From Pseudomonadota bacterium (GTDB lineage: Bacteria; Pseudomonadota; Alphaproteobacteria; Rhizobiales; Beijerinckiaceae): 28,800 nt of DNA. Made by a program: the position numbers and the translations under genes. Numbering within the stretch: the first letter of the stretch is position 1; the number at the start of each line of letters is the position of its first letter. This document shows positions 17,001 to 24,200 of the stretch, piece after piece. Under the pieces are notes generated by a model that was given only the letters and a program-made list of their open reading frames with translations, ran no database searches and was not told the origin of the DNA. Location: contig JAGWRL010000086.1 in NCBI GenBank assembly GCA_028876585.1, positions 1-28,800 of the forward strand, given 5' to 3'.

Positions 17001-17408
17001 GACGGCGGCGTGGAATTCGGCAAGAACGTGCGCGCGCTCTATCACGGCGTTGCGCCGTTCGCTTGGATCGAAGGCAAAACCATCGAGTTGGCGCAGGTCG
17101 CGCCAAGCGCCTGGCAGGCGCTGCTGGCGCCGCCGGCGACCGCGGCGCATCGCCGCATCGGTTTCGTGGCGACCGATACGGCGTTCCTGATCAATTTGTC
17201 TGGCGTCAAGCTGCTGAAGGTTATGGTGCAACTTGAACTGGCGGACCCCAAACAATCGGTGTCCACCGCGGTGGGACCGAGCGAGGTCTGGACACTCGAT
17301 TTCGATCCGACCCAATCGCCCGCGACGCTGTTCACGGCCGGCGATCCGGGCCAACTCACGAACATCTCGGTCTCGATCTATTTCGTCGCGTCGCCGTTCG
17401 CCAAGTAG
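13776..17408 (+). CDS. TcA fragment 4: pore-forming and TcB-binding C-terminus
   Basis: TcA-like sequence in this frame starts at about 14016 (LHYFDSAASQTIF). The first in-frame ATG after that is at 14145. The part before 14016 is out of frame. The product carries the PYQPYYWELFLHAPMLIARAL segment, long amphipathic helices of the translocation pore with a hydrophobic hairpin (IGAYLVPDIFGLADGG), a coiled coil (residues about 755-800), YQWMLSRLSGQYYQAYQLA, and the TcB-binding beta domain (FPREFQKFKWGPD, LTLTIPAVIGPYQELHATL). It ends at TAG 17406-17408 after a further beta-rich tail. More than 3.3 kb here is free of lesions. Confidence 0.88.
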   Translation: MGESAARAALLRRADAVRADRAQAGQGAPGWQPAGLRHRQYLGRVLPGLGASRRVANARSIAHSDAPLRGDQGRQLRLHYFDSAASQTIFTSLQQSGGFVSDNGVVDLAAAATVSVDLYQKILMDDALRAWLVKDILLRHGPTGLAYSAAADADSSIYSLSWRVDRLTTGAVKELSRTLFAEGIDGLLSLCSQQRPTRIRLPFDRLEPNSDCISQGPSVPYGNQVDFSGPYQPYYWELFLHAPMLIARALSNNNRFADARRWLNYVFNPTTTPIVVTADSLRTDDVGTAAAQAMFAHLQAANLITPNGEVAPAATTMAVADFAAAAGLQSTQPEDLRIAAEAQNALVNPFLVTPTSCFWQFLLLRNNAVQDLRTDLQDSPAIAEYERDPFDPHAIARLRTGAYRKAAVMAYLDLLIAWGDQLFTQYTWESVNTASMLYMYACDLLDPAPVDVGPCSRQFPVDFNDILNRYGHTPGGVPEFLIDMEHFVQSGPVERAATPDQPYNDLGTYFCAPENGRLVSYWNITGDRLYKVRHCLNILGQAQPLALFDPPLNPMALVQASATGGAIDAAAFQQPTIPDYRFEVLIARAKELTGAVSGFGAALLAVLEKQDVAALDMLRNTQENALLHMTTRIRAKSVEDATEQIASLTESVANATDRRDYYGNQIAAGLNGVEQAQLRLMAEALAPQALAIGIHGISIGAYLVPDIFGLADGGMQFGDAVNAGAAIADGVAAVANQSASMIGAMNEFLRRAEDWQFQRDNASSDITRLNADLAAANARLASARQELSNHLEQIAQGKVVQTFLAGKFTNEDLYQWMLSRLSGQYYQAYQLALSAAQDAQIAYSFELDRDDAFVSFGYWDSLHKGLLAGEALDISVRQMEQSYLGHNPRRLAIAKTVSLRQVFPREFQKFKWGPDASGEGRGVLNFTLSQALFDCDFPSHYGRKIHALTLTIPAVIGPYQELHATLTQTANYVALTPDPVVAAWLVDRTGEGKSDDPAPPAGILRQNWAPEQQVALSRGVDDGGLFVLDGNDPRYLPFEGTGAVSSWTLSLPPDTNRVNFYLISDVLVTLRYTAKDGGVEFGKNVRALYHGVAPFAWIEGKTIELAQVAPSAWQALLAPPATAAHRRIGFVATDTAFLINLSGVKLLKVMVQLELADPKQSVSTAVGPSEVWTLDFDPTQSPATLFTAGDPGQLTNISVSIYFVASPFAK

Positions 17409-17628
17409 TCCGAAATTCACGTGCCGCAATGAGGGAGAGACACATGCCAGTGCAGCAAAACTACGATCCGAGCGAATGTTGACGGCGGCTGGTCAGCCTC
17501 AACGACGTGCCATGCGCTACGATCTCTGGAATGCCGTCGTACCATTGCGACGCGATTCAGAATAGGCAAGGATCGGCAATTTATCTGTTCTGAGCAGCAA
17601 CGATATCTATTCGTAATACGACTGGTCG
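17409..17628 (+). pseudogene. Broken 5' end of the Hint-protein gene
   Basis: A good ribosome site (GAGGGAGAG near 17430) precedes ATG 17444, which reads MPVQQNYDPSEC and stops at TGA 17480-17482. The frame of the downstream Hint gene is one base over and carries TAG 17563-17565 and TAA 17614-17616, with coding-looking residues between them (LSVLSSNDIYS, then YDWSM). The distance from 17444 to the stop at 19299 becomes a multiple of three if one base is added. The original start was probably 17444, followed by one frameshift and two or three stops. Alternatively the 12-codon frame is a stray. Confidence 0.5.
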
Positions 17629-19299
17629 ATGGCGGCGCCGAACGGCTGGGACACGGGCCCAATCGACAAACGCGACTATTCGGTGTGCAGGGTGTTTGAC
17701 AACATGAATCAGGTGGCGAAAGTTCTGGTCGCCAACCAGAATTACACAAGCATCGATTGTTCGTGTTGCTGTTCCTGTCTCGCCTATGGAGCGCCGATAA
17801 AAACGCCCCAGGGCTTCCAGGCGCTGGAGACGCTGCGAGTCGGGGCCGAGGTGCATACCGCTGCGATCTCGACGGGCCCGGCTGAGGCGGCTCTCGCCTG
17901 GACGCCGCGTCCGGTTCGCGGCAGCAACGGCACGCCGCCCAGCGGCAAGGCGCCGATGGTGCTCGTGCAATTCGGCGCCGGCGGTCACCTCATCTGCACC
18001 AGCGATCAGATCTTCCTGATGCCGGGGGGCAAGGTCAAACGCGCCAGCGCTCTGTCGGTGCTGGACCAGCTGGTTGACGAAGCGGGCAAGAGCGTTCCCA
18101 TTCATGTCGTCAGGCTTGTGGAATATTCGGGCGGCGTCCATCACATCACCACCGGCCGCTACCACGGCGAAATGAACGGCCATCTGCTCGAAGCCGCCGG
18201 CGTGGTGGTCGGCGACTATGCGTTGCAGAGCGCTGATTTCGGCGATCTCCTGGTCAGCGGACCAACCATAGGCACGCCGGAGTACGAGCGGCAATTCAAG
18301 GGGCATCAGGTTGGCGTGCACACGTTTGCGACCCCGAACGCCGCCGCCGCGGCGCCGATCCCCGCCACGGTGAGGCTTTACACTGCAAAGGGCGCGCCGA
18401 TTCCCGAAGGAGCCGGAATGTTCTTCACCGGCGCGCAAAGCATCGACATTCTCGCCAAAGCGAAGCTGCGTCCCTTTGGCGACCGGGCGGGGATCGCGGA
18501 CCTCAACTACGTGTTCGCGCTTTCGCGTGCGTTCTATCCGGAAATCGATTTCTGGCTTGATTGGGACAATCCGTCGCCGACGGCCTACGCCTGCGTCGTT
18601 TATGGACGCAAGACCGTGGTTGTCGCCGGCCAGTTGTTGCGAATCCTGGGGCTTGGCATCGAGGCCTATGCGGTGATCGTCGGGGCGTGCATTGGACGGT
18701 TCGTGCGCGTTGCCGACGGGGCGATCGTGGACGGCCCGATGTTGCCGACCGTGCAGGCGGATTATTACGACGTTGGTTACACGATGCGCACGGTATGGCG
18801 CGATCGCTGCAGCGAATTGGCGAAAGCGGGCGTCGAACAGGTGGAGAAGCTGTTCGATATGGTGACCGAGGCCGACCCCAATGACGCCAAGGGCGATGCG
18901 GCGAACCCGCTCGAAGATCCCTCGCTGGCCTGCCGACGTCTGACGCTGCTGTCCGCCCGGCTCGGCGGCACGCTGCCGCCCTGTGCCGGGGGTGAACCGG
19001 ACGATTCCGGCTTGCGGCTCGACAGGGCTCAACCCGGTTCGCGACCAACCGAGGTCGTTCTGATCTTCAACACCGCGCTCGACGCAACCAAGGCGGCGCA
19101 GCTGGGCAACTACACGCTCAAGCCCGGGGTGGCCCTGACGTCGGCAAAGATCGCCGACGATCCGACGGTCGTGATCCTGAGCGGACCGTTCGCGCCGGCG
19201 ACCGCATATTTCGTGACGGTGGCCAATTTGACGACCAGTGACGGCCAGGGTCTCGACGACGATTATGATATTGCGCGCTTTGTAACGGCGGGGGCGTGA
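17629..19299 (+). CDS. Hint-domain / metallopeptidase-like / SbsA-Ig-like protein of the Tc locus
   Basis: The open part is 556 residues. A Cys cluster at 44-50 (CSCCCSC) leads into a Hint (hedgehog/intein) splicing-type domain: Cys50-LAYGAPIKTPQG, block-B-like HLICTSDQIF at 120-129 with Gln127 where His is usual, and a terminal HLLEAAGVVVGDY at 185-197 lacking the usual His-Asn end. Residues about 285-390 resemble a metallopeptidase fold (LNYVFALSRAFYP, PTAYACVVYG, ADYYDVGYTMR), but the HExxH position reads ACIGR (353-357). Residues about 440-556 look like a bacterial SbsA-type Ig domain (VVLIFNTALDATKAAQLGNYTL). Hint domains cleave their own backbone. Here it may process or release a toxin component. 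ATG 17629 lacks a ribosome site, and the true start is probably upstream and broken. Confidence 0.65.
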   Translation: MAAPNGWDTGPIDKRDYSVCRVFDNMNQVAKVLVANQNYTSIDCSCCCSCLAYGAPIKTPQGFQALETLRVGAEVHTAAISTGPAEAALAWTPRPVRGSNGTPPSGKAPMVLVQFGAGGHLICTSDQIFLMPGGKVKRASALSVLDQLVDEAGKSVPIHVVRLVEYSGGVHHITTGRYHGEMNGHLLEAAGVVVGDYALQSADFGDLLVSGPTIGTPEYERQFKGHQVGVHTFATPNAAAAAPIPATVRLYTAKGAPIPEGAGMFFTGAQSIDILAKAKLRPFGDRAGIADLNYVFALSRAFYPEIDFWLDWDNPSPTAYACVVYGRKTVVVAGQLLRILGLGIEAYAVIVGACIGRFVRVADGAIVDGPMLPTVQADYYDVGYTMRTVWRDRCSELAKAGVEQVEKLFDMVTEADPNDAKGDAANPLEDPSLACRRLTLLSARLGGTLPPCAGGEPDDSGLRLDRAQPGSRPTEVVLIFNTALDATKAAQLGNYTLKPGVALTSAKIADDPTVVILSGPFAPATAYFVTVANLTTSDGQGLDDDYDIARFVTAGA

Positions 19300-19300
19300 G

Positions 19301-19834
19301 ATGACGATTGAACTGCTGCGCGCTGACGATTGGCGCAAACGCGGCGAGACGTTGTCTCGACTGCTGGAGCTGGAGGAGGCCGTTCCGGTCGGCATCCTGG
19401 TCAATCTGGCGATCGAGCCCAATCACGCCGTCGATCTGTGGATCGCCCGCGCCGACCGGGATTTCCACGAAAAATTGGGCGAATTGGCGCGACTGCCCGA
19501 CCGCGTCGACGACGATGAGGGCGCCCTGCTGGCGGGCGCCGACGAGGCGCTCGACGATATCGAGAGCGTCATCGCATTGACCGTCGACAGCGCGACGCCC
19601 GCGCGTCGCGAGCAGGCCTGCCTCGCCTGCCCCGCGTTGCGCGGCGCCGCGCGTCAATTGAATGCCCTGTTCGCCAACCTCGACGAGCCGGCGCCGCCGG
19701 GCTCGCGGCTGCGCGACTTGCAGTGTGGCCTGTGCGAATGCAGGCTGGGACGCAAGCTGCGCTGGCGGGAAGAGAAATGCCCGCAGCCGCGAGCCGACGG
19801 TTCCGGCCTCTCGCGCTGGGGCGAGCCGGTCTGA
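19301..19834 (+). CDS. Uncharacterised protein with zinc-ribbon-like Cys C-terminus
   Basis: The 177-residue protein starts one base after the stop of the Hint gene (TGA-G-ATG), so the two are translationally coupled. The N-terminal two thirds are acidic and helical, with no family I recognise. The last 60 residues contain ACLAC, then CGLCECRLGRKLRWREEKCP, a pattern C-x2-C-x-C-x-L-x2-K...C-P seen in small zinc-binding tails of several uncharacterised proteins. Zn binding is an inference. Position between TcA and TcB suggests a toxin-assembly or accessory role. The frame is intact. Confidence 0.6.
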   Translation: MTIELLRADDWRKRGETLSRLLELEEAVPVGILVNLAIEPNHAVDLWIARADRDFHEKLGELARLPDRVDDDEGALLAGADEALDDIESVIALTVDSATPARREQACLACPALRGAARQLNALFANLDEPAPPGSRLRDLQCGLCECRLGRKLRWREEKCPQPRADGSGLSRWGEPV

Positions 19835-19857
19835 ACGGGGCGGCGCCGGAGGACGAG

Positions 19858-20259
19858 ATGTCGGACGCTTTCAACACCATGTGCGAAGTCTTCCGCGCCC
19901 GCGGCGAGCCGACACGGCGCATCGAGGGCGAGCAGGCGCTGGCGATGAAGGTTCGTTCGGCCAACGGCGGCTTCGAATGTTACGCGGGCCTGTATGAGGC
20001 GGAGCAACTGTTCACGTTCCAATCCTTCGTCGACGGCCCCTGCCCCGAGCCGAGGCGCGCGGCGATGCAGGAACTGTTGACTCGCGCCAACTTCGGCATG
20101 TTCGTCGGCGCCTTCGAATTGGATCTCGACGACGGCGAGATTCGCTTCAAGACGGCGGTCGATTTTCGCGGCGACCGTCTGTCGGCGGCGCTGGTGCGCA
20201 ACGCGGTAGAGACCAACTGGTTGACGATGACGCGACACCTCCCGGCGATGACGTTCTGA
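19858..20259 (+). CDS. YbjN-domain protein (secretion-chaperone-like fold)
   Basis: The 133-residue protein matches the YbjN family pattern: a beta-rich N-terminal half, then RANFGMFVGAFELDLDDGEIRFKTAVDF, and a terminal ALVRNAVETNWLTMTRHLPAM helix. YbjN folds resemble type III secretion chaperones, but the function of most members is unknown. The start has GGAGG at 19848-19852. It lies directly before the TcB-TcC fusion (32 bases), which suggests a chaperone for toxin assembly. It carries no lesion. Confidence 0.8.
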   Translation: MSDAFNTMCEVFRARGEPTRRIEGEQALAMKVRSANGGFECYAGLYEAEQLFTFQSFVDGPCPEPRRAAMQELLTRANFGMFVGAFELDLDDGEIRFKTAVDFRGDRLSAALVRNAVETNWLTMTRHLPAMTF

Positions 20260-20275
20260 ATTGGCGGCTTGCGGC

Positions 20276-20284
20276 AAAGGAGGT
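20276..20284 (+). promoter_or_regulatory. Strong ribosome binding site of the TcB-TcC gene
   Basis: AAAGGAGGT is a full-length anti-16S match 6 bases before ATG 20291 and fixes this start. It is in good condition even though the gene behind it is disrupted. Confidence 0.75.
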
Positions 20285-20290
20285 CTCAGC

Positions 20291-20770
20291 ATGGCGGTCG
20301 CCGGACGATCGGGACAGGCGCAAGAGGCGCCCATCTCGCTGCCGAAAGGGGGCGAGGCGCAGCGCTACGAGGCGGGATTTGGCAAAGTGACTGCCGCCGG
20401 CGCGGCGTCGTGGTCGATGGCGGTTCCGGTGACGCCCGCCCGCAACGCCGAGCCGAAGTTGACGCTGACCTATGCGGCCGGCGTTCACAACGGCGTCTTC
20501 GGCGCCGGTTTCGACATCGACATTCCCGCCTTTGCGTTGCGCAGCGATGCGGGCGCGCCGCAATACGCCGGCGCCGATCAACCGCTGGCCCCCGACGGAT
20601 CGCAGCTCACGCCGGCCTATCAGCTACAATCCGGCCGCTGGGCGCGGGTCGAACGCGTCGAAACGCTCGACGGCGGCGATTACCTCGTGACCCGCTACCG
20701 GCCCCGCGTCGAGGCGGGGTTCGACCTGGTGGAGCGTCGGGAGAACACCTCAAACGGGGAGGCGCATTGA
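20291..20770 (+). CDS. TcB-TcC fragment 1: SpvB-type N-terminus
   Basis: The fragment has 159 residues. ISLPKGGEAQRYEAGFG, then SWSMAVPVTPARN, KLTLTYAAG and NGVFGAGFDI are the SpvB/TcB N-terminal signature. It reads GEAH and stops at TGA 20768-20770. The same frame continues as SVTDPSGRISLFG. In the family a Trp stands at the stop position (YW-x-V), so a single G-to-A change is the simplest explanation. Confidence 0.85.
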   Translation: MAVAGRSGQAQEAPISLPKGGEAQRYEAGFGKVTAAGAASWSMAVPVTPARNAEPKLTLTYAAGVHNGVFGAGFDIDIPAFALRSDAGAPQYAGADQPLAPDGSQLTPAYQLQSGRWARVERVETLDGGDYLVTRYRPRVEAGFDLVERRENTSNGEAH

Positions 20771-21240
20771 AGCGTCACCGACCCCTCCGGCCGTATATCT
20801 TTGTTTGGCCTGACGGCCGCCGCGCGGGTGGCCGATCCGGCCGATCCACGCAAAATCTATCGCTGGTTGATCGAGCAATCCACCGCCGCCAACGGCGACG
20901 TGTCCCGCGTCCATTACAAGCCCGAGGACAGCGCCAATGTCCCGGCCTCGTTATGCGAGCAGGGGCGCGGCCCCGATTGCCAGCGTTATCTCGCGCGGAT
21001 CGAATATGGCAATTGGCGCGATCCGAACACCGGTGAAGTGAACTTCGCCCTCCAGGTGTTGTTCGATTACGGCGAATATGACGTCGACTCCGGCTCGGCG
21101 GCGCCGGTCGGCGACTGGGCCTATCGTCCCGATCCGTTCTCGACCTTTCGCGCCGGCTTCGAAATTCGCACCAAGCGCCGCTGGGCTAATATCCTGATGA
21201 CGCATCAATTCCCGGCGCTGTTGCAGGGGAAGGCCGGTTC
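20771..21240 (+). pseudogene. TcB-TcC fragment 2: SpvB region after the nonsense codon
   Basis: The frame continues from the preceding fragment: SVTDPSGRISLFGLTAAARV, KIYRWLIEQSTAANGDVSRVHY, RYLARIEYGNW, and RAGFEIRTKRRWANILMTHQFPAL, all typical of the SpvB domain. Near 21225-21240 it slips by one inserted base, and the next fragment continues as LVHALRLNYLVN. It is open beyond the break only as out-of-frame Arg-rich sequence. No start codon with a ribosome site serves it. Confidence 0.8.
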
Positions 21241-21242
21241 TG

Positions 21243-24200
21243 GTGCACGCGCTGCGGTTGAACTATCTCGTCAATCAGGGCGCATCGCAGCTCGAGTCGG
21301 TGACGCGGCAAGGCTTTCGCGACGTCGCCGACGGCTCGTTCGAGACCATCGCGCTGGCGCCGGTACGCTTCCGCTATTGCGGCTTCGATCCCGCCGGCGC
21401 GACATCAGGCTGGCTGCGCGGCGCCTATGGGGCGCCGCTCGATCAGCGGATCGACGGCGTCGCCGCCCGCTTCGCCGACTTGTTCGGCGACGGCGCCCCT
21501 GGCGTCGTCACCACGGCGGCGGACGGGTTGATCTACCAACGCCCGCTCGCCGACGGCGTCTATTCGCCGCCCCAGACCCTTTCCGATCTGCCGATCCAGC
21601 AATATGGCCCGCAGGCGCTGATCGCCCTCAACGACGTCACCGGGGCCGGCCGGCTCGACGTGATGGTGATCGACCCGAGGCGCGCCGGCTTTTACGCCAA
21701 CAACGGCGATGGGACATGGCGGCCGTTCCGCCCGTTCGAGGCCGTCGCCAACCGGATTTCCGACCCGGCGACGCAATTCGTCGATCTCTCCGGCGACGGG
21801 CGCACTGACGCCTGCGTGCTGGCTCTGGGCGTGCTCGAAGCGTCGATATCGGCGAGGGCGGCGGGCTTTCCGGATCTGACCACGCACGACCTGCCGGAGG
21901 ACTTTCCGGCCGCCGCCGACCCCGGCGAGCGCGAGTTGCACACCTTCGCCGACATGATTGGCGACGGTCTGCAACACCGGGTCAGGATCGCCGACGGCTG
22001 CGTCGAGGTCTGGCCGTCGCTCGGCGGCGGTCGCTTCGGCGGCAAGGTCACGATGGCTGGCGCGCCGCGATTCCCGCCCTCCCTGAAACGCGAGCGAATC
22101 CTGCTCGGCGATTTCATCGGCGCCGGCGCGGCGGATTTGCTGCTGGTTGATGACGACGTGGCGGAGCTCTATCCCAACGCCGGAGGCAACGCCTTTTTGC
22201 CGCCGATCCGGTTCGAGTGGCCCTTCTGCGTGAGCGATCTCGATTCGATTGACGTGATCGACATTTTCGACATCGGCGCTCCGGCGCTGGTGGTCGGCCA
22301 AGCGGGCGCATCCGGCCGGCATGGGTATTTTCTGATCGGGTCGGACCAACCAACGCTCGGCCTCTATCAGGTCGACAACGGCCGGGGCGAACAGACGACG
22401 CTGACCTACCGCTCGGCGATCGCCTATCAGTTCAAGGCGCGCGCGGCGGGCGAACCGTGGACGACGCGGTTGGCCTCGCCGGTGACGGTGCTGGAAAGCG
22501 TGGTCACGCGCGACGCCGTCAATAGTTCGACCCGCGCCACGAGCTTTCAATATCGCGACGGCCGATGGGACCCCGTCGAGCGCAGCTTCGCCGGCTTCGG
22601 CGAGATCATGCAGCAGGATGCGCTCGTCTTCGATCGCGCCGGCGGGCGGGCGTCGGATGCGATGTTCGAAACCCAACTCGTCAAATCCTGGCGCCAGACC
22701 GGCGCCGCGCCCTCGCTTGCGTCATCGGCGGCGGTCGCGGCCCGCGGCTTCGGCGGCGACGCGGCGGCGATAACCTTTCCGCCGGCCAGCTTCGCGCCCG
22801 AGATCGCCGCCTGCGACGAGGCGACCGTCGCCGAGGCGTGGTTTGCGATCCAGGGGACAGAGTTCCGCACGGAGATCTTTGCGGTGGACGACAAAGGCGT
22901 CGCCGCCGCCGCGTCGCTGTCCGTGGAGCAGAGCGGTTATTTCGTCAAGATGTTGCAGCCGCGGCTCGACGGACATCATGCGGTGTTGCAGGTCACGCCG
23001 CGCGAGGCGGCCACTTCGATTTACGAGGCCTGCGCCGACGACCCGCGCATCGAGCATCACGCGATCGTTGAGCAGGATGCTTACGGACATCCCACGCGCA
23101 CGCTCAGCGTCCATTATCCGCGGCGGCCCGCCGCAGGGCGCGATGTGATCCCGGGCCAGGACACGCTGCGCGTGACTGCGACGCTGTCGGACTGCATCAA
23201 TATGGAAACGCCGTGCTACCGGCTCGGCGTCCCCTATCAGACGCGGAGTTACGAAATCGCCGCCGCCGCGCAGCAAGCGCGCTATTTCTCGTTCGAGGAA
23301 CTGGCTGCGCTGATCGACCCGGCGCTGACCAATCAAGTCGCCTATGGCGAGCCGTTCGCTGTCCGCGGCGTCTCGGCGCGGCTTTATGCGGCCGAACGCA
23401 TCTACTATTGGGACGCAGCCCAAACAGCGTCGCTGCCGCTCGGCCAATGCGCGCCGCAACCGCTGGCGAGCCACACCGACAGCGCGGTGTTTCCCGAGGG
23501 CTTCGCCGAGCAACTATTCGGCGCGCGCCTGACTTCAACGATGCTCACACAGGATTGCCGCTATTACCTCAGCGACGGCCTCTGGTGGACCACCGGCGCG
23601 GAACTCGCCTATCTCGACGCGCGCGGAGTCCTTCTGCCCTGCCGCGTCGCCGAGCCGTTCCAGGTCGGGACGTCGGCCGCGACCGTGACCGAGTACGATC
23701 CCTATTTCCTGACGCCGGCGCGGGTTACCGATCCGCTCGGCCACAGCGTCTCGGCCACTCTCGATCTCCAGCCGTTGCGCGCCTGCGAGGTCACCGATCC
23801 GAACGGCGTCGTCTCCCAGGCGCTGTTTGATCCTTTGGCGCGTGTGATCGCCACGGGCGTCCATGGTCAGATAGGCGGGCGCTACGCCGGCAATATGGAT
23901 CTGGCGCAGTTTCGCAAGCTGACGCCGCCCGCTTCGGTTGATGACGTGCTGGCGAAGCCTGACGCCTATCTCCAGGGCGCGGGCATGTTCTTTTTCTACG
24001 ACGACCTTGCCTGGTTGCGCTCAGGTCAGCCGATCCACCACCTTTCGCTGGTCTCGGAGAGTTTTGTCGATGATCCCCAGGGCGCGGCCCCCGCTGGCCC
24101 GATCCGGATCGGCCTCATCTATCAGGATGGGGCCGGCGCCAATGTCTGCGACAAGGTGGCGGTCGAGACCAGCTACGCCCTGGCGGCCGACCTTCCGCCG

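Larger units (their letters stand above)
8810..17408 (+). pseudogene. Tc toxin subunit TcA (pore/translocation subunit), multiply disrupted
   Basis: Joined across its breaks this encodes about 2,867 residues, a usual TcA size. The signature parts occur in order: an N-terminal VRP1-like region, a helical shell, an ABC-toxin N-terminal region near 12300, a neuraminidase-like region near 12450, the alpha-helical pore near 15600-16300, and the TcB-binding beta domain near 16490-17100. TcA pentamers bind target cells and inject the toxin held in the TcB-TcC cocoon. The disruptions are shifts near 9885-9900, 9935-9945, 12545-12580, 13265-13285 and 14010-14020, each equivalent to one lost base, plus TGA 12779-12781 and TAA 13732-13734. 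Adding five bases to 8,599 restores a multiple of three. There is no convincing start: TTG 8810 lacks a ribosome site. Sequencing error is the alternative to true decay. Confidence 0.9.

Noticed and set aside
17581..19422. Long open frame on the minus strand (613 codons)
   Set aside because: It mirrors the Hint and Cys-rich genes, is Arg/His-rich low-complexity sequence and has no family motif. Long antisense frames are common in GC-rich DNA.
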